Part shown: piece by piece, positions 9,016-17,834 of the stretch
How the letters are laid out: each line of letters begins with the position of its first letter
Position numbering within the stretch: position 1 is the first letter of the stretch
Source: Swingsia samuiensis
GTDB lineage: Bacteria > Pseudomonadota > Alphaproteobacteria > Acetobacterales > Acetobacteraceae
Direction: 5' to 3'
Length of the DNA: 64,000 nucleotides
NCBI RefSeq assembly: GCF_006542355.1
Contig: NZ_CP038141.1
Coordinates: 1,301,001-1,365,000 of the forward strand
The notes under the pieces: model-generated
Seen by the model: the letters and a program-made list of their open reading frames with translations, nothing else
Database searches by the model: none
Told to the model about the DNA's origin: nothing
Program-made: the position numbers and the translations under genes

Positions 9016-9798
9016 ATGACGTTAGTTCATTTAGAAGATGTATATCTTTCTTTTCCAGTCTTTCATGGCGCCTCCCGCTCTTTAAAAAAAACACTGTTTT
9101 CGCGCGCAAAAAATGCTGTTGTGGCCCCTTCTAAGGTCGGGGGGAATATGACTGTTGCAGATAGTTCTTCAGGCTTGGTCCTTGTCGAGGCTCTGTCTGG
9201 AGTGACGTTTGATATCCATAAAGGCGAGCGTGTCGGCTTGGTCGGACATAATGGCGCTGGAAAATCTACCCTATTAAGAGTGCTTGGGGGGATTTACGAA
9301 ACAGGAAGGGGAGTTGCTCAGATTGAAGGCGACTGTCATGCACTAATTGATCCACAATCCGGTATGAACCCTGAACTAACCGGGCGTGAAAATCTTTATT
9401 TATTTGCATATCGTTTGGGACTCCCAAAAGAAAAAATCCCTGTGCTTGAAAAAGAAGTGGAAGAATTTGCAGAACTGGGTCCTTTTTTTGACCTTCCATT
9501 GCGCCTTTATTCGTCGGGAATGGGAATCCGGTTGGGGTTTGCGCTGGCAACCATTCCGCGGCCACAAATTTTATTAATGGATGAGTGGTTTATGGCAGGA
9601 GATCAGCGTTTTCAGGATAAGGCGAGGCAGCGGTTGGAGGGGATGGTTGGTAGTGCAGATATTCTTGTCATTACCTCTCATACCCTTTCTATTTTGAGGG
9701 AGTGGTGCACGCGCATTTTATGGATGGAAGCGGGTAAGATTCGAATGGATGGAAAGGTGGATGACGTTCTCGATGCGTATGAAGCGTCATTGGGGTAG
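9016..9798 (+). CDS. ABC transporter ATP-binding subunit, polysaccharide export (Wzt/KpsT-like)
   Basis: This 260-residue ATPase powers the exporter encoded immediately upstream. Walker A is GHNGAGKST (about residues 75-85), the signature segment is LYSSGMGIRLGFALA, and Walker B is ILLMDEWFMAGD, which includes the MDEW variant typical of O-antigen and capsule exporters. It lacks the C-terminal carbohydrate-binding domain of long Wzt proteins, so it is of the short KpsT/TagH-core type. The gene is separated from the permease by one base and is certainly in the same operon. Confidence 0.9.
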   Translation: MTLVHLEDVYLSFPVFHGASRSLKKTLFSRAKNAVVAPSKVGGNMTVADSSSGLVLVEALSGVTFDIHKGERVGLVGHNGAGKSTLLRVLGGIYETGRGVAQIEGDCHALIDPQSGMNPELTGRENLYLFAYRLGLPKEKIPVLEKEVEEFAELGPFFDLPLRLYSSGMGIRLGFALATIPRPQILLMDEWFMAGDQRFQDKARQRLEGMVGSADILVITSHTLSILREWCTRILWMEAGKIRMDGKVDDVLDAYEASLG

Positions 9799-9866
9799 GA
9801 TTTGGGTTGGTTGAATAAGGTTGGTGCGATAGAGTATAGGTCGATTAATAATGTAGGAGTGTAATT

Positions 9867-10085
9867 ATGTCATATGCTGCAATTGATGCTCGTCGGGTTG
9901 CTAAAGCAGCTAAAGCAGCGTTGAGTATGTTAGAGACCGCTCATGAGCAGTCTGAGGCGCATCAACGTAAAACAATCATGGTGGAGCGTATTGAAGCTCT
10001 TGCTCAAGCTGCGGCTGATACAAAAGATTCAAACCTGATTACACTTACCTCTGAAGAATTTTGGTTAATTTCTAAAAATTGGTAA
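9867..10085 (+). CDS. Small hypothetical protein, helical
   Basis: A 72-residue protein rich in alanine, with two probable helices and a C-terminal segment LTSEEFWLISKNW. A good ribosome site (AGGAG, seven to eight bases upstream) supports the ATG at 9867. I recognise no family. It has no signal peptide or membrane segment. It stands alone between the exporter operon and a hairpin shared with the convergent VOC gene. Confidence 0.6.
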   Translation: MSYAAIDARRVAKAAKAALSMLETAHEQSEAHQRKTIMVERIEALAQAAADTKDSNLITLTSEEFWLISKNW

Positions 10086-10095
10086 TCATAAAGAG

Positions 10096-10121
10096 ACCAA
10101 GGGTGATAAATCACCCTTGGT
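10096..10121. terminator. Hairpin between convergent genes
   Basis: A perfect 11-bp stem pairs ACCAAGGGTGA (10096-10106) with TCACCCTTGGT (10111-10121) around a TAAA loop. It follows the small gene at 9867 and overlaps the last codons of the convergent VOC gene. There is no T-run, so termination strength is uncertain. Confidence 0.55.
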
Positions 10122-10503
10122 ACGATGCTATTTCAATTAAATTGCCATCCGGATCACGGCAGTAAATGGATGTTACAGGGCCTAAAGCGCCAATACGAGG
10201 AACTGGACCCTCGGTAATTTCTACCTTACATGCTGTCAGGTGTTTGACGATATCATGACATTGAAGAGCTGTTGTAAAGCAGAGGTCGGATGTTCCAGGT
10301 TGAGCGCCTTCCGCTGAGGTCCAGCCATTTTCTGTTTCGGGGCGCAAGTTGATTTTTTGCCCGCCAAAGGAGAGAGCAATCCGGTTGTTGCGGCCATACT
10401 CTTCAATATCCATTCCCAAAACACGTTGATACCATGAAGCAGACAAGGTGGTATTTCGAACGGTTAGGACGAGGTGGTCTAAGCGGTCTACTGTAAAGCG
10501 CAT
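10111..10503 (-). CDS. VOC-family (glyoxalase/bleomycin-resistance fold) protein
   Basis: A 130-residue vicinal oxygen chelate protein. It opens with the family strand LDHLVLTVRN, carries a first-half pattern ASWYQRVLGMDIE, and ends with the hallmark IYCRDPDGNLIEIA, whose glutamate is a likely metal ligand; His in LDHLVL is another. Members act as glyoxalases, dioxygenases or resistance proteins, and the substrate cannot be told here. The ATG at 10503 is preferred over the TTG at 10515 because GAGGGA lies at a good distance before it. The stop codon lies within the downstream hairpin. Confidence 0.85.
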   Translation of the reverse strand: MRFTVDRLDHLVLTVRNTTLSASWYQRVLGMDIEEYGRNNRIALSFGGQKINLRPETENGWTSAEGAQPGTSDLCFTTALQCHDIVKHLTACKVEITEGPVPRIGALGPVTSIYCRDPDGNLIEIASYQG

Positions 10504-10622
10504 ATAGTCCCTCAAAAATATTTTATATATGGTTTTCGATAGAAATAAGCGTTGGTTATTTCAACAGATCTTATGGGTAATAAAGAGATCTGTTGAAAGT
10601 GTATAGTTCGAGATGACTTGAT

Positions 10623-11177
10623 TTAGTTTTTAGGACGATTACGGAAAGCGTCTAAACTTACAACATCTGCTGGTTTCTTGTTCTGATCATCGGCAGACTC
10701 GGTTGCTTCGGCTGATTTTTCGAGAGTTGTTTCTTCAGTAGAATGCTCTTCTTCAGACATCTCGTTTGCTGAGACATTTAAGAAGCGTAGAGCTAAACGC
10801 ATATGTGGATCTGCAAAAGCCGTGATAGCCGATATTGGGATGGATAGGATGCTCCCGACGCCACCAAAAGAGAGCCCTACAGAGACAGTCTCTTTATCTC
10901 TGTTAACGGCAAGATCCCAAAACTGATGCTGGAGAACGATGGTCATTTCTTCAGGGTACTGGGCGCGCAGACGGTCAGGGATGATGACATCAGGGCGGTC
11001 TGTACGGAACGTAATATAGAAATGATGGTCCCCAGGAAGTCCTTCTTCTGCAACATGCTCAATGGCACGTAGCATAACTTCACGGTAAGCATCTTCAATC
11101 CATTGATCGTAGGGAAGAAGGCTTTCAGGGAGTTCGTGATCAAAACCATCCTGATCATTGTGATCATCGTTGCTCAT
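10623..11177 (-). CDS. sspB: SspB, ClpXP adaptor for SsrA-tagged proteins (alphaproteobacterial form)
   Basis: This 184-residue protein matches the alphaproteobacterial SspB adaptor: a YREVMLRAIEHV helix, then LPGDHHFYITF and YPEEMTIVLQHQFWDL in the tag-binding beta fold, and an ISAITAFADP segment. The acidic, flexible C-terminal tail (residues about 140-184) ends with a conserved-looking VVSLDAFRNRP segment, as expected of the part that docks on ClpX. SspB delivers tmRNA-tagged polypeptides to ClpXP. The ATG at 11177 is chosen over a TTG at 11204 for its AGGCGGAAA ribosome site. The tmRNA gene lies just upstream on the same strand, linking tagging and adaptor genes. Confidence 0.88.
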   Translation of the reverse strand: MSNDDHNDQDGFDHELPESLLPYDQWIEDAYREVMLRAIEHVAEEGLPGDHHFYITFRTDRPDVIIPDRLRAQYPEEMTIVLQHQFWDLAVNRDKETVSVGLSFGGVGSILSIPISAITAFADPHMRLALRFLNVSANEMSEEEHSTEETTLEKSAEATESADDQNKKPADVVSLDAFRNRPKN

Positions 11178-11261
11178 AATGTTTCCGCCTGACTTTTCAA
11201 ACAATGATTAAGGTCTGCGATAGACGCGAGAAAAAGACAAGAGGTTTTACAGAATATGAGG

Positions 11262-11510
11262 TGGGAGGGCTTCTGTTGCCCGGTGCCCTCCCGAACCGCG
11301 CTTATCGCTTATGCAGCAACAGCGAGCACCTCAGAGTTATCGTTGGCACTTGTAAGTTTAGCCCGATGACGGTGGTACAATGCCGGGCAAAAGATAAGTC
11401 TTTACCATGCGTGTCGAGCCTGTTTCGTCCCCATAAGACCTTGAAAGGTTTTTCTGGTGGAGACGCCGGGCACTGCCCCCGGGTCCACAACACTTATTTC
11501 ACTTACCGTT
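11262..11510 (-). ncRNA. ssrA: tmRNA, circularly permuted two-piece form
   Basis: Read on the minus strand, the acceptor piece comes first and ends in GGCGTCTCCACCA (CCA end at 11455), after the conserved GGACCCGGGGGCAG T-arm region. A spacer of about 22 bases follows, and the coding piece starts with GGGGACGAAAC at 11432. The tag reading frame (11347 down to 11309) encodes ANDNSEVLAVAA followed by TAA; with the alanine charged on the RNA the tag is AANDNSEVLAVAA, a typical AVAA-ending alphaproteobacterial tag. A hairpin (GGGAGGGC with GCCCTCCC, 11263-11292) lies at the end of the coding piece. Outer ends are approximate. tmRNA rescues stalled ribosomes. Confidence 0.92.
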
Positions 11511-11625
11511 TATCGCCATAGCTAGAGCGAACTCCAAGCACTTCTATAGATAGGTAAGAAAGGTATTTTCTGCAAGAGGAAATGAGGGGGTGAGCAAATG
11601 TTGTTTGTGTGCTAGAGCGTAATCT

Positions 11626-12537
11626 ATGGCACTGACATCTGAACAGCGTGCTGAGATTGCAGCACAACGAAACGAACCTCAACTCACCAGCCGTCCAACG
11701 GTAAAGGCGATGGAGGAGCTCTTATTCACACCGATAGAGGTGTTGGATCATGGCTTTTTGCGCGTTGTTGACTATATGGGCGACGATAGTGCGATTGTTC
11801 AGGCTGCGCGTGTGTCTTATGGTCGGGGAACCAAGAAGGTTTCTGAAGATGCAGGGCTGATTCGCTATTTAATGCGGCACCGCCATTCATCTCCGTTTGA
11901 AATGTGTGAAATTAAGTTTCACGTAAAGCTTCCTGTTTTTGTCGCGCGTCAATGGATTCGTCATCGTATGGCGAGTGTGAATGAGTATTCTGCTCGATAT
12001 TCTATTTTGGATAGAGAGTTTTACCTGCCAGCATTAGATCAGGTTGCGGCTCAAAGCCGAGACAACAGGCAAGGGCGTAGCGATGCTCTAGACCCAGAAA
12101 CGGCGCATAAAGTCCTCGACATTTTACGGCATGATGCGAGCCGTTGTTATGATGATTATGAAACCTTGCTAGATCCTGATGGGATTGGTTTAGCGCGTGA
12201 GTTGGCGCGTATGAATTTGACTCTCAACACCTATACACAATGGTATTGGAAAATTGACTTACATAATCTGATGCATTTCCTCTCATTGAGAGCAGATTCG
12301 CACTCTCAATATGAGATACGAGTCTATGCAGAAAAAATGATTGATGTGCTTAAAGCATGGGTGCCCGCAACAGCATCTGCGTTTGAAGAATATCGTCGTG
12401 GGGCATATACGTTTTCTGCGGGAATGCTAAAGGTTATACGGCGTCGCCTAAGTGGTGAAAACGTAACGCAAGAAACATCGGGGCTTTCCAAGCGTGAATG
12501 GTTGGAAATGAATTCTATTTTGGAAACGCAATCGTAA
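11626..12537 (+). CDS. thyX: FAD-dependent thymidylate synthase ThyX
   Basis: This 303-residue flavoenzyme makes dTMP from dUMP with methylenetetrahydrofolate and NADPH. The diagnostic ThyX motif RHRx7S is present as [11 protein letters not shown], followed by ARY. Other conserved parts are the [14 protein letters not shown] segment before it and the [23 protein letters not shown] segment near residue 200, which lines the nucleotide and flavin sites. The N-terminal 30 residues are an extension seen in proteobacterial ThyX. The gene is followed 19 bases later by a small membrane-protein gene. Confidence 0.95.
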   Translation: MALTSEQRAEIAAQRNEPQLTSRPTVKAMEELLFTPIEVLDHGFLRVVDYMGDDSAIVQAARVSYGRGTKKVSEDAGLIRYLMRHRHSSPFEMCEIKFHVKLPVFVARQWIRHRMASVNEYSARYSILDREFYLPALDQVAAQSRDNRQGRSDALDPETAHKVLDILRHDASRCYDDYETLLDPDGIGLARELARMNLTLNTYTQWYWKIDLHNLMHFLSLRADSHSQYEIRVYAEKMIDVLKAWVPATASAFEEYRRGAYTFSAGMLKVIRRRLSGENVTQETSGLSKREWLEMNSILETQS

Positions 12538-12556
12538 GAAAGCGATGTAGACGTTT

Positions 12557-12718
12557 ATGAGCGATTTGGATGAGTTGTTAAAAAAAGCGCGTGAAGTTAA
12601 AGCCGAGCGTTCTTTGGAGCCTTATCCAAAACCTCCTCAGTTTTGGCCGTGGGCTGTTGTTGCTGTTCTACTTATTGGGCTTTCTTTAGGGATTCACTTT
12701 TTCTGGCCAGCACATTAA
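12557..12718 (+). CDS. Small single-pass membrane protein downstream of thyX
   Basis: A 53-residue frame starts with ATG 19 bases after the thyX stop. It has an amphipathic, charged N-terminal helix (MSDLDELLKKAREVKAE), a proline-rich hinge (PYPKPPQFWPW) and one transmembrane helix (about residues 32-50) ending FFWPAH. Codon use looks like that of its neighbours. The charged helix plus proline hinge plus membrane anchor looks like a real protein rather than chance, but I know no family name. Confidence 0.55.
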   Translation: MSDLDELLKKAREVKAERSLEPYPKPPQFWPWAVVAVLLIGLSLGIHFFWPAH

Positions 12719-13018
12719 ATTCAATAAGAAATTTTTTCATATTCCAGAAATAGTTAACAAATTTATCCACAAGTTCAATAAGATAGAACAACTACCTGAT
12801 TTTGAATTATATTAATTTGATCAGTTTAATAATGGCCGTATTTCAAGGTTTTTTCGACGGTTATGTGTGAATTTTTTAAGTCTTTTGTGTAAATAAAATA
12901 ATTTTCTTATCCCACTAAAGAGAAAAATCCACAGAGTCCAGTCTTGACTTTTAGAATGGTTGATTTTGCCTCCAATTTTATAAAAAAGGAGACAACCCGA
13001 AAGAGAAGAGGCCTCGAG
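12719..13018. other. AT-rich intergenic region with a DnaA-box match
   Basis: About 300 bases without a gene. The stretch is strongly AT-rich and contains one exact TTATCCACA nonamer (12763-12771), the consensus DnaA box, plus a looser AAATCCACA near 12926-12934. Only one perfect box is seen, so this is weak evidence for a DnaA-regulated site and not enough to call an origin. It also holds the 3' ends of convergent transcripts. Confidence 0.3.
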
Positions 13019-14572
13019 TCAGAGCCCTTTGGGAGGAAGATTCTTGTCTATAGGCTGATCGTTCGTGAGTGAACCACTCGCAAATGCTAAATCGGTCGCT
13101 GCAATTAATGAGGCGTAATAAGCATCTGATTCATTCATTTCAGCATCAATTAAACTATTTTGAGCCATGGCGAGTTGAACAATGGATCCAATATTATTTT
13201 GATAAGATATAAGAGAAGCATCAAAACTTGATAAACTGGTTTTTTCGAGTTTTTCTGAAGCTGAATAGGCACTTAAACTCGTACTAAGAGAGTTTTCAGA
13301 TACAATAATTTGCTTAACAGAGTTATCGACCGTTTGTTGTAAACTCGCTTCTGAACTATCAGACATGTTTTTAGCTTGTTTTAATGTCGCAGATCTTAAC
13401 CCTCCATCAAATATTGGCACAGTAACCCCACCGAGGATTATTCCGCTAAAGCTATTGGTCGAGAGATTGTAGGTTGGAGAACTATTACTCCCAACGCTAG
13501 GAGCAGAGGAAAGGCCTAGTCGACCTGTTGAATAAGCCATATTTCCAGATAAAAAGATTTTGGGAAGAAACTCTTTTTGAGCTGCTTTAACACGGCTCTG
13601 CGCAGATTTAACTTTGGCATAGGCCGCCAGAACATCGGGGCGTTGTTCAAGATATTCTTGTATAATATTATCAGTTAAATGAATTGTGTGAGTATCAAGA
13701 TCATGTTTTTGAATATCCTCAATAGCGATATGGGATTTTGGTGAAATACCGATATTATTAATGAGGGTTATATATGCATTGTTTAACGCTCCTTGAGCTT
13801 GCACAAGGCGAACTTCAGATTGTGCAATAAGTTGTTGTGATTGCAGGAGGTCTGTTATTGTTCCTTGGCCATATTTTAGTTTTGCTTGAGCGGCTTTTTC
13901 TATTTTTTTTGCATTATTGAGGGCTGTTTGAAGTAAAGCAATATGTGCTTTATTTGATAAATAGCTATAAAAAGACACAGTAACATTATAGATAATTTTT
14001 TGATGTTCTTGTGTGAACATAATGTTACTAGCAATTTGATCTTCTCGTGCAGCTTTTATGAGGGCCTCTTTTCTCCCAAAGTCAAATAAAAGCCACTGCA
14101 TACCTAAAGTTTGGATTTCTCCATGAGCAGATGCACTCGTAATTGAATTGCCTTGATTTTTGCGATGAGTGTAGCCGCCAACGATTGTTGCTGTCAGTTG
14201 TGGAAGATATGTACTCTTTGTAATTCCAACGCTTAACGCTGCGTTTTTGGCTTCTTCCCACGCTATTTTTGTTTGTGGGTTATTGGACTGCGCTAAGTCA
14301 ATGAGTTCAGGAAGAGTAAAATTATGTGCATTTTCTACAGCAGAGGCAGGCCGTATCTGGATATCTTTATTAGCCGGTAAGGAATATTCCTGAGGCATCA
14401 AAAGTGTATGCTGACGTGAATGTTGTGGAATAATCACATTTTGAGCGTTTACCGTTGGTTGCCATGCTTGGTCTGAACGTTGTGGAGCTGTTCTTAACTC
14501 TTGCGATGCGCAGCTACTGAGAAAAAATAAGCTACAAAGTTTACTGAAACAGGCAAGTTGGCGGTTCTTCAT
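13019..14572 (-). CDS. Outer-membrane efflux channel (TolC/NodT-type lipoprotein)
   Basis: This 517-residue protein is the outer-membrane channel of the efflux system encoded just upstream. The N-terminus has a lipoprotein-like signal with FLSSC as the lipobox. Two internally similar halves of long helices with alanine, glutamine and leucine heptads are visible; typical phrases are LPELIDLAQSNNP, YGQGTITDLLQSQQ, EYLEQRPDVLAAYAKV and GGVTVPIFDGGLR, the last being the usual beta-barrel segment. Its ATG overlaps the FUSC stop in an ATGA junction, so the gene is translationally coupled as the last gene of the four-gene operon. Confidence 0.88.
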   Translation of the reverse strand: MKNRQLACFSKLCSLFFLSSCASQELRTAPQRSDQAWQPTVNAQNVIIPQHSRQHTLLMPQEYSLPANKDIQIRPASAVENAHNFTLPELIDLAQSNNPQTKIAWEEAKNAALSVGITKSTYLPQLTATIVGGYTHRKNQGNSITSASAHGEIQTLGMQWLLFDFGRKEALIKAAREDQIASNIMFTQEHQKIIYNVTVSFYSYLSNKAHIALLQTALNNAKKIEKAAQAKLKYGQGTITDLLQSQQLIAQSEVRLVQAQGALNNAYITLINNIGISPKSHIAIEDIQKHDLDTHTIHLTDNIIQEYLEQRPDVLAAYAKVKSAQSRVKAAQKEFLPKIFLSGNMAYSTGRLGLSSAPSVGSNSSPTYNLSTNSFSGIILGGVTVPIFDGGLRSATLKQAKNMSDSSEASLQQTVDNSVKQIIVSENSLSTSLSAYSASEKLEKTSLSSFDASLISYQNNIGSIVQLAMAQNSLIDAEMNESDAYYASLIAATDLAFASGSLTNDQPIDKNLPPKGL

Positions 14573-16377
14573 TGGAGATGAGACTCTAGCTTTTCGATTT
14601 CTTGTTTTGCTTCATTTAAATTGATGTTCCCAATGAGTAAACGGTAACTTAACTTTTCTGCCTGTCTGAGAGAGTAGAATTTGTCTGTGAAACAAATATC
14701 TTTCGAGTAAGAATGGTAAGGTTCGAACTGAACAAATTCAAGGTTAAGTTTACCTGCTTCAATAGCGGATTGGGTGCTAGCAAAAGCTTCTTCTTTTTCT
14801 TGAATTGTTGTGCTCTGAAGTTGTTTTTGTAGCATTTGAGAGATGGTAGTGATTTTTTTTGCAAGCGTCTCAAAGGAGCTTTTAGGCCATATACTCGAAA
14901 AAACAGCATACGTAACGAGGTTACCAATTAAGACACCTACAATTCTATCTCTCGCTGTTGTCATGTCCGTTGTTGGACCAAAGTCTTTTAATATACAAAG
15001 GAAAAACGTAAGGCCTAGTTGGAAGCCCCCATACGAAATTCTACTATCTCCAGCTTTAAGCCAACCAGAGAGTAGAGACATTATAAATATAATAATTGAT
15101 AAAAGAGTTATTTCGTCCATATGAGGGAATAAATAGATTATACTTAAAATACTGACCCCTCCTCCGATAAGAGACCCAATAAAGCGCATTAGTTCTTTAG
15201 AAATCATTTCTCCAACGCGGGGTAATGCAACTAAAAAACATGTGATGATACAGGTATGGATACCTGGCCAATCAAGCGCTTTAAAAATAAGATAGCTTAT
15301 GAAAACAGCTGCTGTTCCTTTAAGAGCAAACCCAACATAGGTAGGGTTCGTGAACGCATCACTTACAAAAAACCCTTGTTTTTTCTGGGGCGGTTTTTCT
15401 GTTACTTTAGATGGAGATATCTCGTTGGGAGGAGTAGTAAAATTGACGAGTATGTCCGGAATGGTACGTAATGGTAATTGGTCGGATTGAATGTGGACGT
15501 GCGGAATATCAATAGGATAATTACCTTTAGAAAAGATGGTATATATTTCTTCTAAAGAATTGATCAGATCTTCTGGGGATTCGTCAGAGTAATGTTTGCT
15601 AATATCTAACGAGACGGATAATAAAGAAAGGCTGGAGATTGCGGCTTGTTTTAAAGCAATAAGGTCTTTTTCATCCCACATTCTTTCTGAAGAAGCGAGA
15701 TGAACATATTTCAACATCTCTTCAGGGCCACTGTGGATCAGATATAATGCAGTTTTTTCATGAGATGTGTTTTTGTTTTTTAATAATGAAATACTAAGCT
15801 TAATATTATATGCAATTTGATCTGTTAGAAGTTTTTTAGGGGAAGGGCTTATAATGACACCCAAGGTCATCATAAGAGTTGCAGGAATAGACATAAAAAG
15901 ATTTGAATACAGAATAGACCGCGTAATCTTTTCGCCGATAGGATAATCCACAAACGTAATAAAAAGATAAACAGTTAGCATCCCGCCTATACTAGCGAGT
16001 GGCCCTAATTTTGTAGCTGCTGATAAAAAGAAAAAAACAAAAGAGAGTATAGCAACAAACAAAGCTATTAAAAAAATATGATCTAAGCAAAAAAGAACAC
16101 ATAAATATATTGATATCATAATGGATATTATCAATACATGTAGGACTATTCCACTCTTTACATTAGAAACGCGGTCCTTCTGCCAGAGAGCAAGCGAGAT
16201 GAGAGGAAGCAAATCCAGTCCGGGTATTTGCCATATTTCCCCTATCAAAACGTTTATTGTGCAGCTTGCAGCAATACACAAAGCATACTGTAAGCGGTCA
16301 GAGGTCCTTACACACGCTAAGAACCATAAACGTTTAAAGGGTAGGTAGTAGAGTGAATTAATGGCAGGCCGCGCCAT
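14569..16377 (-). CDS. FUSC-family inner-membrane efflux pump (AaeB/fusaric-acid-resistance type)
   Basis: This 602-residue protein has two blocks of hydrophobic segments (about residues 15-165 and 340-480) separated by a soluble region, the layout of aromatic-acid exporters of the FUSC family. The second block includes the phrases WPGIHTCIITCF and GEMISKELMRFIGSLIGG, typical of FUSC domains. It would export aromatic acids or similar toxic anions using the HlyD adaptor and outer channel next to it. The ATG at 16377 is chosen over TTG at 16383; the gene overlaps the adaptor gene by 20 bases. Confidence 0.85.
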   Translation of the reverse strand: MARPAINSLYYLPFKRLWFLACVRTSDRLQYALCIAASCTINVLIGEIWQIPGLDLLPLISLALWQKDRVSNVKSGIVLHVLIISIMISIYLCVLFCLDHIFLIALFVAILSFVFFFLSAATKLGPLASIGGMLTVYLFITFVDYPIGEKITRSILYSNLFMSIPATLMMTLGVIISPSPKKLLTDQIAYNIKLSISLLKNKNTSHEKTALYLIHSGPEEMLKYVHLASSERMWDEKDLIALKQAAISSLSLLSVSLDISKHYSDESPEDLINSLEEIYTIFSKGNYPIDIPHVHIQSDQLPLRTIPDILVNFTTPPNEISPSKVTEKPPQKKQGFFVSDAFTNPTYVGFALKGTAAVFISYLIFKALDWPGIHTCIITCFLVALPRVGEMISKELMRFIGSLIGGGVSILSIIYLFPHMDEITLLSIIIFIMSLLSGWLKAGDSRISYGGFQLGLTFFLCILKDFGPTTDMTTARDRIVGVLIGNLVTYAVFSSIWPKSSFETLAKKITTISQMLQKQLQSTTIQEKEEAFASTQSAIEAGKLNLEFVQFEPYHSYSKDICFTDKFYSLRQAEKLSYRLLIGNINLNEAKQEIEKLESHLQ

Positions 16378-17407
16378 AACCAATCTCTACAGTAGACGTT
16401 GTACCAAGGCGTAAAAGTCTAGGGTCAGCCCCTTCTAAGCGAATACGAACAGGAAATCTTTGGGCGACATGCACCCAGTCCATCTGACGGGCTACCGTAG
16501 GAAGTTCACGCCCGGGCGTTGAGCTGTCAGATGTAGCCACTCCCCAGCCAATACTATCAACATATCCTTTAATCGGAATTTTACGATTAATCATAGAATA
16601 TACTGTCGCACATTCATGTAAGTGAATAGGAAACAGATGAACTTCACGAATATTGGCAATAGAAAACCATTCATCATCGACAATAAGCGTGAAGAGTACT
16701 TGGGAAGCTGTGAGAACTTCCCCCTTCTTAATGTTTAAACTAGAAATATAACCATCTGCAGGGGCTGTCACAACGGTTTGCCGAAGTTCATATTTGGCAT
16801 GTTCTAAAGCCGCTTTGCTGGCTTCTTGAGAAGCTAGAGCTGTTTTTAGATCACCAATCGCGATTTCGGCTGCGTTGTTCTGTTGTTGGGCTTGTGTGTA
16901 TGCCAGTTCTGCATTGTGCAAAGATGTGCGAGACTGGTCGAATTCTTGCCAAGGGATATAAGCCTGCTCAGCTAAAGGGTGTAAGCGAGCTGTTGTTCGA
17001 GCTGCAATATCTCGTTCATTTTTGGCTTTTGCAACTTGGGATTTAGCGACTTCAGCATTTCTGGTTTTGACGGCAACGGAACGTTTATCATCATCTACTT
17101 TTGCCGTAGCAATATCTAAATTAGCTTGCGCCTGAGCCACTGCGATCTGATAAGGTTCGGGGTCTATTCTGTATAATAGGTCCCCTTTTTTGACGTGCTG
17201 ATTAACTTTCACCCGCAAATCAATTAAACGACCGCCAACTGTCGATGCCACATGAACAAGGTCGGCGTCGAGTTCTGCTGTTTCTGAACTGGGGTGTAGA
17301 TTATCCTCCCGGTTCATGTACCACCCTATAATAGCAGCTATGAGAATAACTAAAATTGCTATAATAACGCCGATGGAGCTTTTCTTTTCAGTGACAACAG
17401 TTTTCAT
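16358..17407 (-). CDS. HlyD/EmrA-type periplasmic adaptor (AaeA-like)
   Basis: This 349-residue membrane-fusion protein bridges the FUSC pump and the outer channel. One N-terminal membrane helix (about residues 12-29) anchors it. The first lipoyl half follows with DADLVHVASTVGGRL and VNQHVKKGDLLYRIDP, then a long alpha-hairpin with many alanines, then the second lipoyl half VTAPADGYISSLNIKKGEVL and a beta-barrel. The gene starts 3 bases after the DUF1656 stop and overlaps the FUSC gene, so all are in one operon. Confidence 0.9.
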   Translation of the reverse strand: MKTVVTEKKSSIGVIIAILVILIAAIIGWYMNREDNLHPSSETAELDADLVHVASTVGGRLIDLRVKVNQHVKKGDLLYRIDPEPYQIAVAQAQANLDIATAKVDDDKRSVAVKTRNAEVAKSQVAKAKNERDIAARTTARLHPLAEQAYIPWQEFDQSRTSLHNAELAYTQAQQQNNAAEIAIGDLKTALASQEASKAALEHAKYELRQTVVTAPADGYISSLNIKKGEVLTASQVLFTLIVDDEWFSIANIREVHLFPIHLHECATVYSMINRKIPIKGYVDSIGWGVATSDSSTPGRELPTVARQMDWVHVAQRFPVRIRLEGADPRLLRLGTTSTVEIGYGAACH

Positions 17408-17410
17408 AGT

Positions 17411-17662
17411 TTATGGACCAAAAAAAGTTCCCCAGATGAGTAATGCAGCAATAGTTCCTAAAGCTGTGTAAGTAAATAAATGGTATCTTAATAGGTTGTT
17501 AATATTTAGAAGAATAAAAATATAGCGTAGAGTAAATGTAATAATAATACCTAAAAAACCACAGAGCATCCATGCAGGAAAGTAAGCACCAACGATAGGG
17601 AATGAAGGTGCTGAAGTACAGGATGATAGCAGTAAAAAAACGAATATTAGTGGCACGCGCAT
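17411..17662 (-). CDS. DUF1656 small membrane protein (AaeX-like)
   Basis: The 83-residue product carries the DUF1656 pattern IVGAYFPAWMLCGFLG followed by two membrane helices, as in AaeX, which always accompanies FUSC/HlyD efflux pairs. The N-terminus could be a lipoprotein signal (LLLSSC). It is the first gene of the operon DUF1656-HlyD-FUSC-outer channel. No regulator gene lies next to the operon, so its inducer is unknown. Confidence 0.85.
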   Translation of the reverse strand: MRVPLIFVFLLLSSCTSAPSFPIVGAYFPAWMLCGFLGIIITFTLRYIFILLNINNLLRYHLFTYTALGTIAALLIWGTFFGP

Positions 17663-17794
17663 TACAGAGCGAAAAAGAGAGTAAAGTTTTTCATATCTTG
17701 CGCTTATCTTTTTTTTAAGGATTTGGCAACTAGTTCTTCCGGGCGCAGAACGGCGTTAACAGATAGATTAAAGTGGCTTTGTTAAAAATGTGAT

Positions 17795-17825
17795 TTATCA
17801 AGCCCCCCGAAGGTGGGCTTGATAA
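17795..17825 (-). terminator. Hairpin ending the 17.8-21.3 kb minus-strand genes
   Basis: An 11-bp stem pairs TTATCAAGCCC (17795-17805) with GGGCTTGATAA (17815-17825) around a nine-base loop, ten bases beyond the stop at 17835. A T-rich stretch follows on the minus strand after a few bases, so it is a plausible intrinsic terminator. Confidence 0.7.
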
Positions 17826-17834
17826 ATTTAAAAA

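Noticed and set aside
11204..11521. A 105-codon open frame on the plus strand over the tmRNA region
   Set aside because: The minus strand carries the tmRNA with a readable tag and conserved ends, so the frame is incidental. It has no family resemblance or ribosome site.
12719..13018. Chromosomal replication origin
   Set aside because: Only one exact DnaA box and no typical origin neighbours (dnaA, hemE, parAB, gidAB) are seen.
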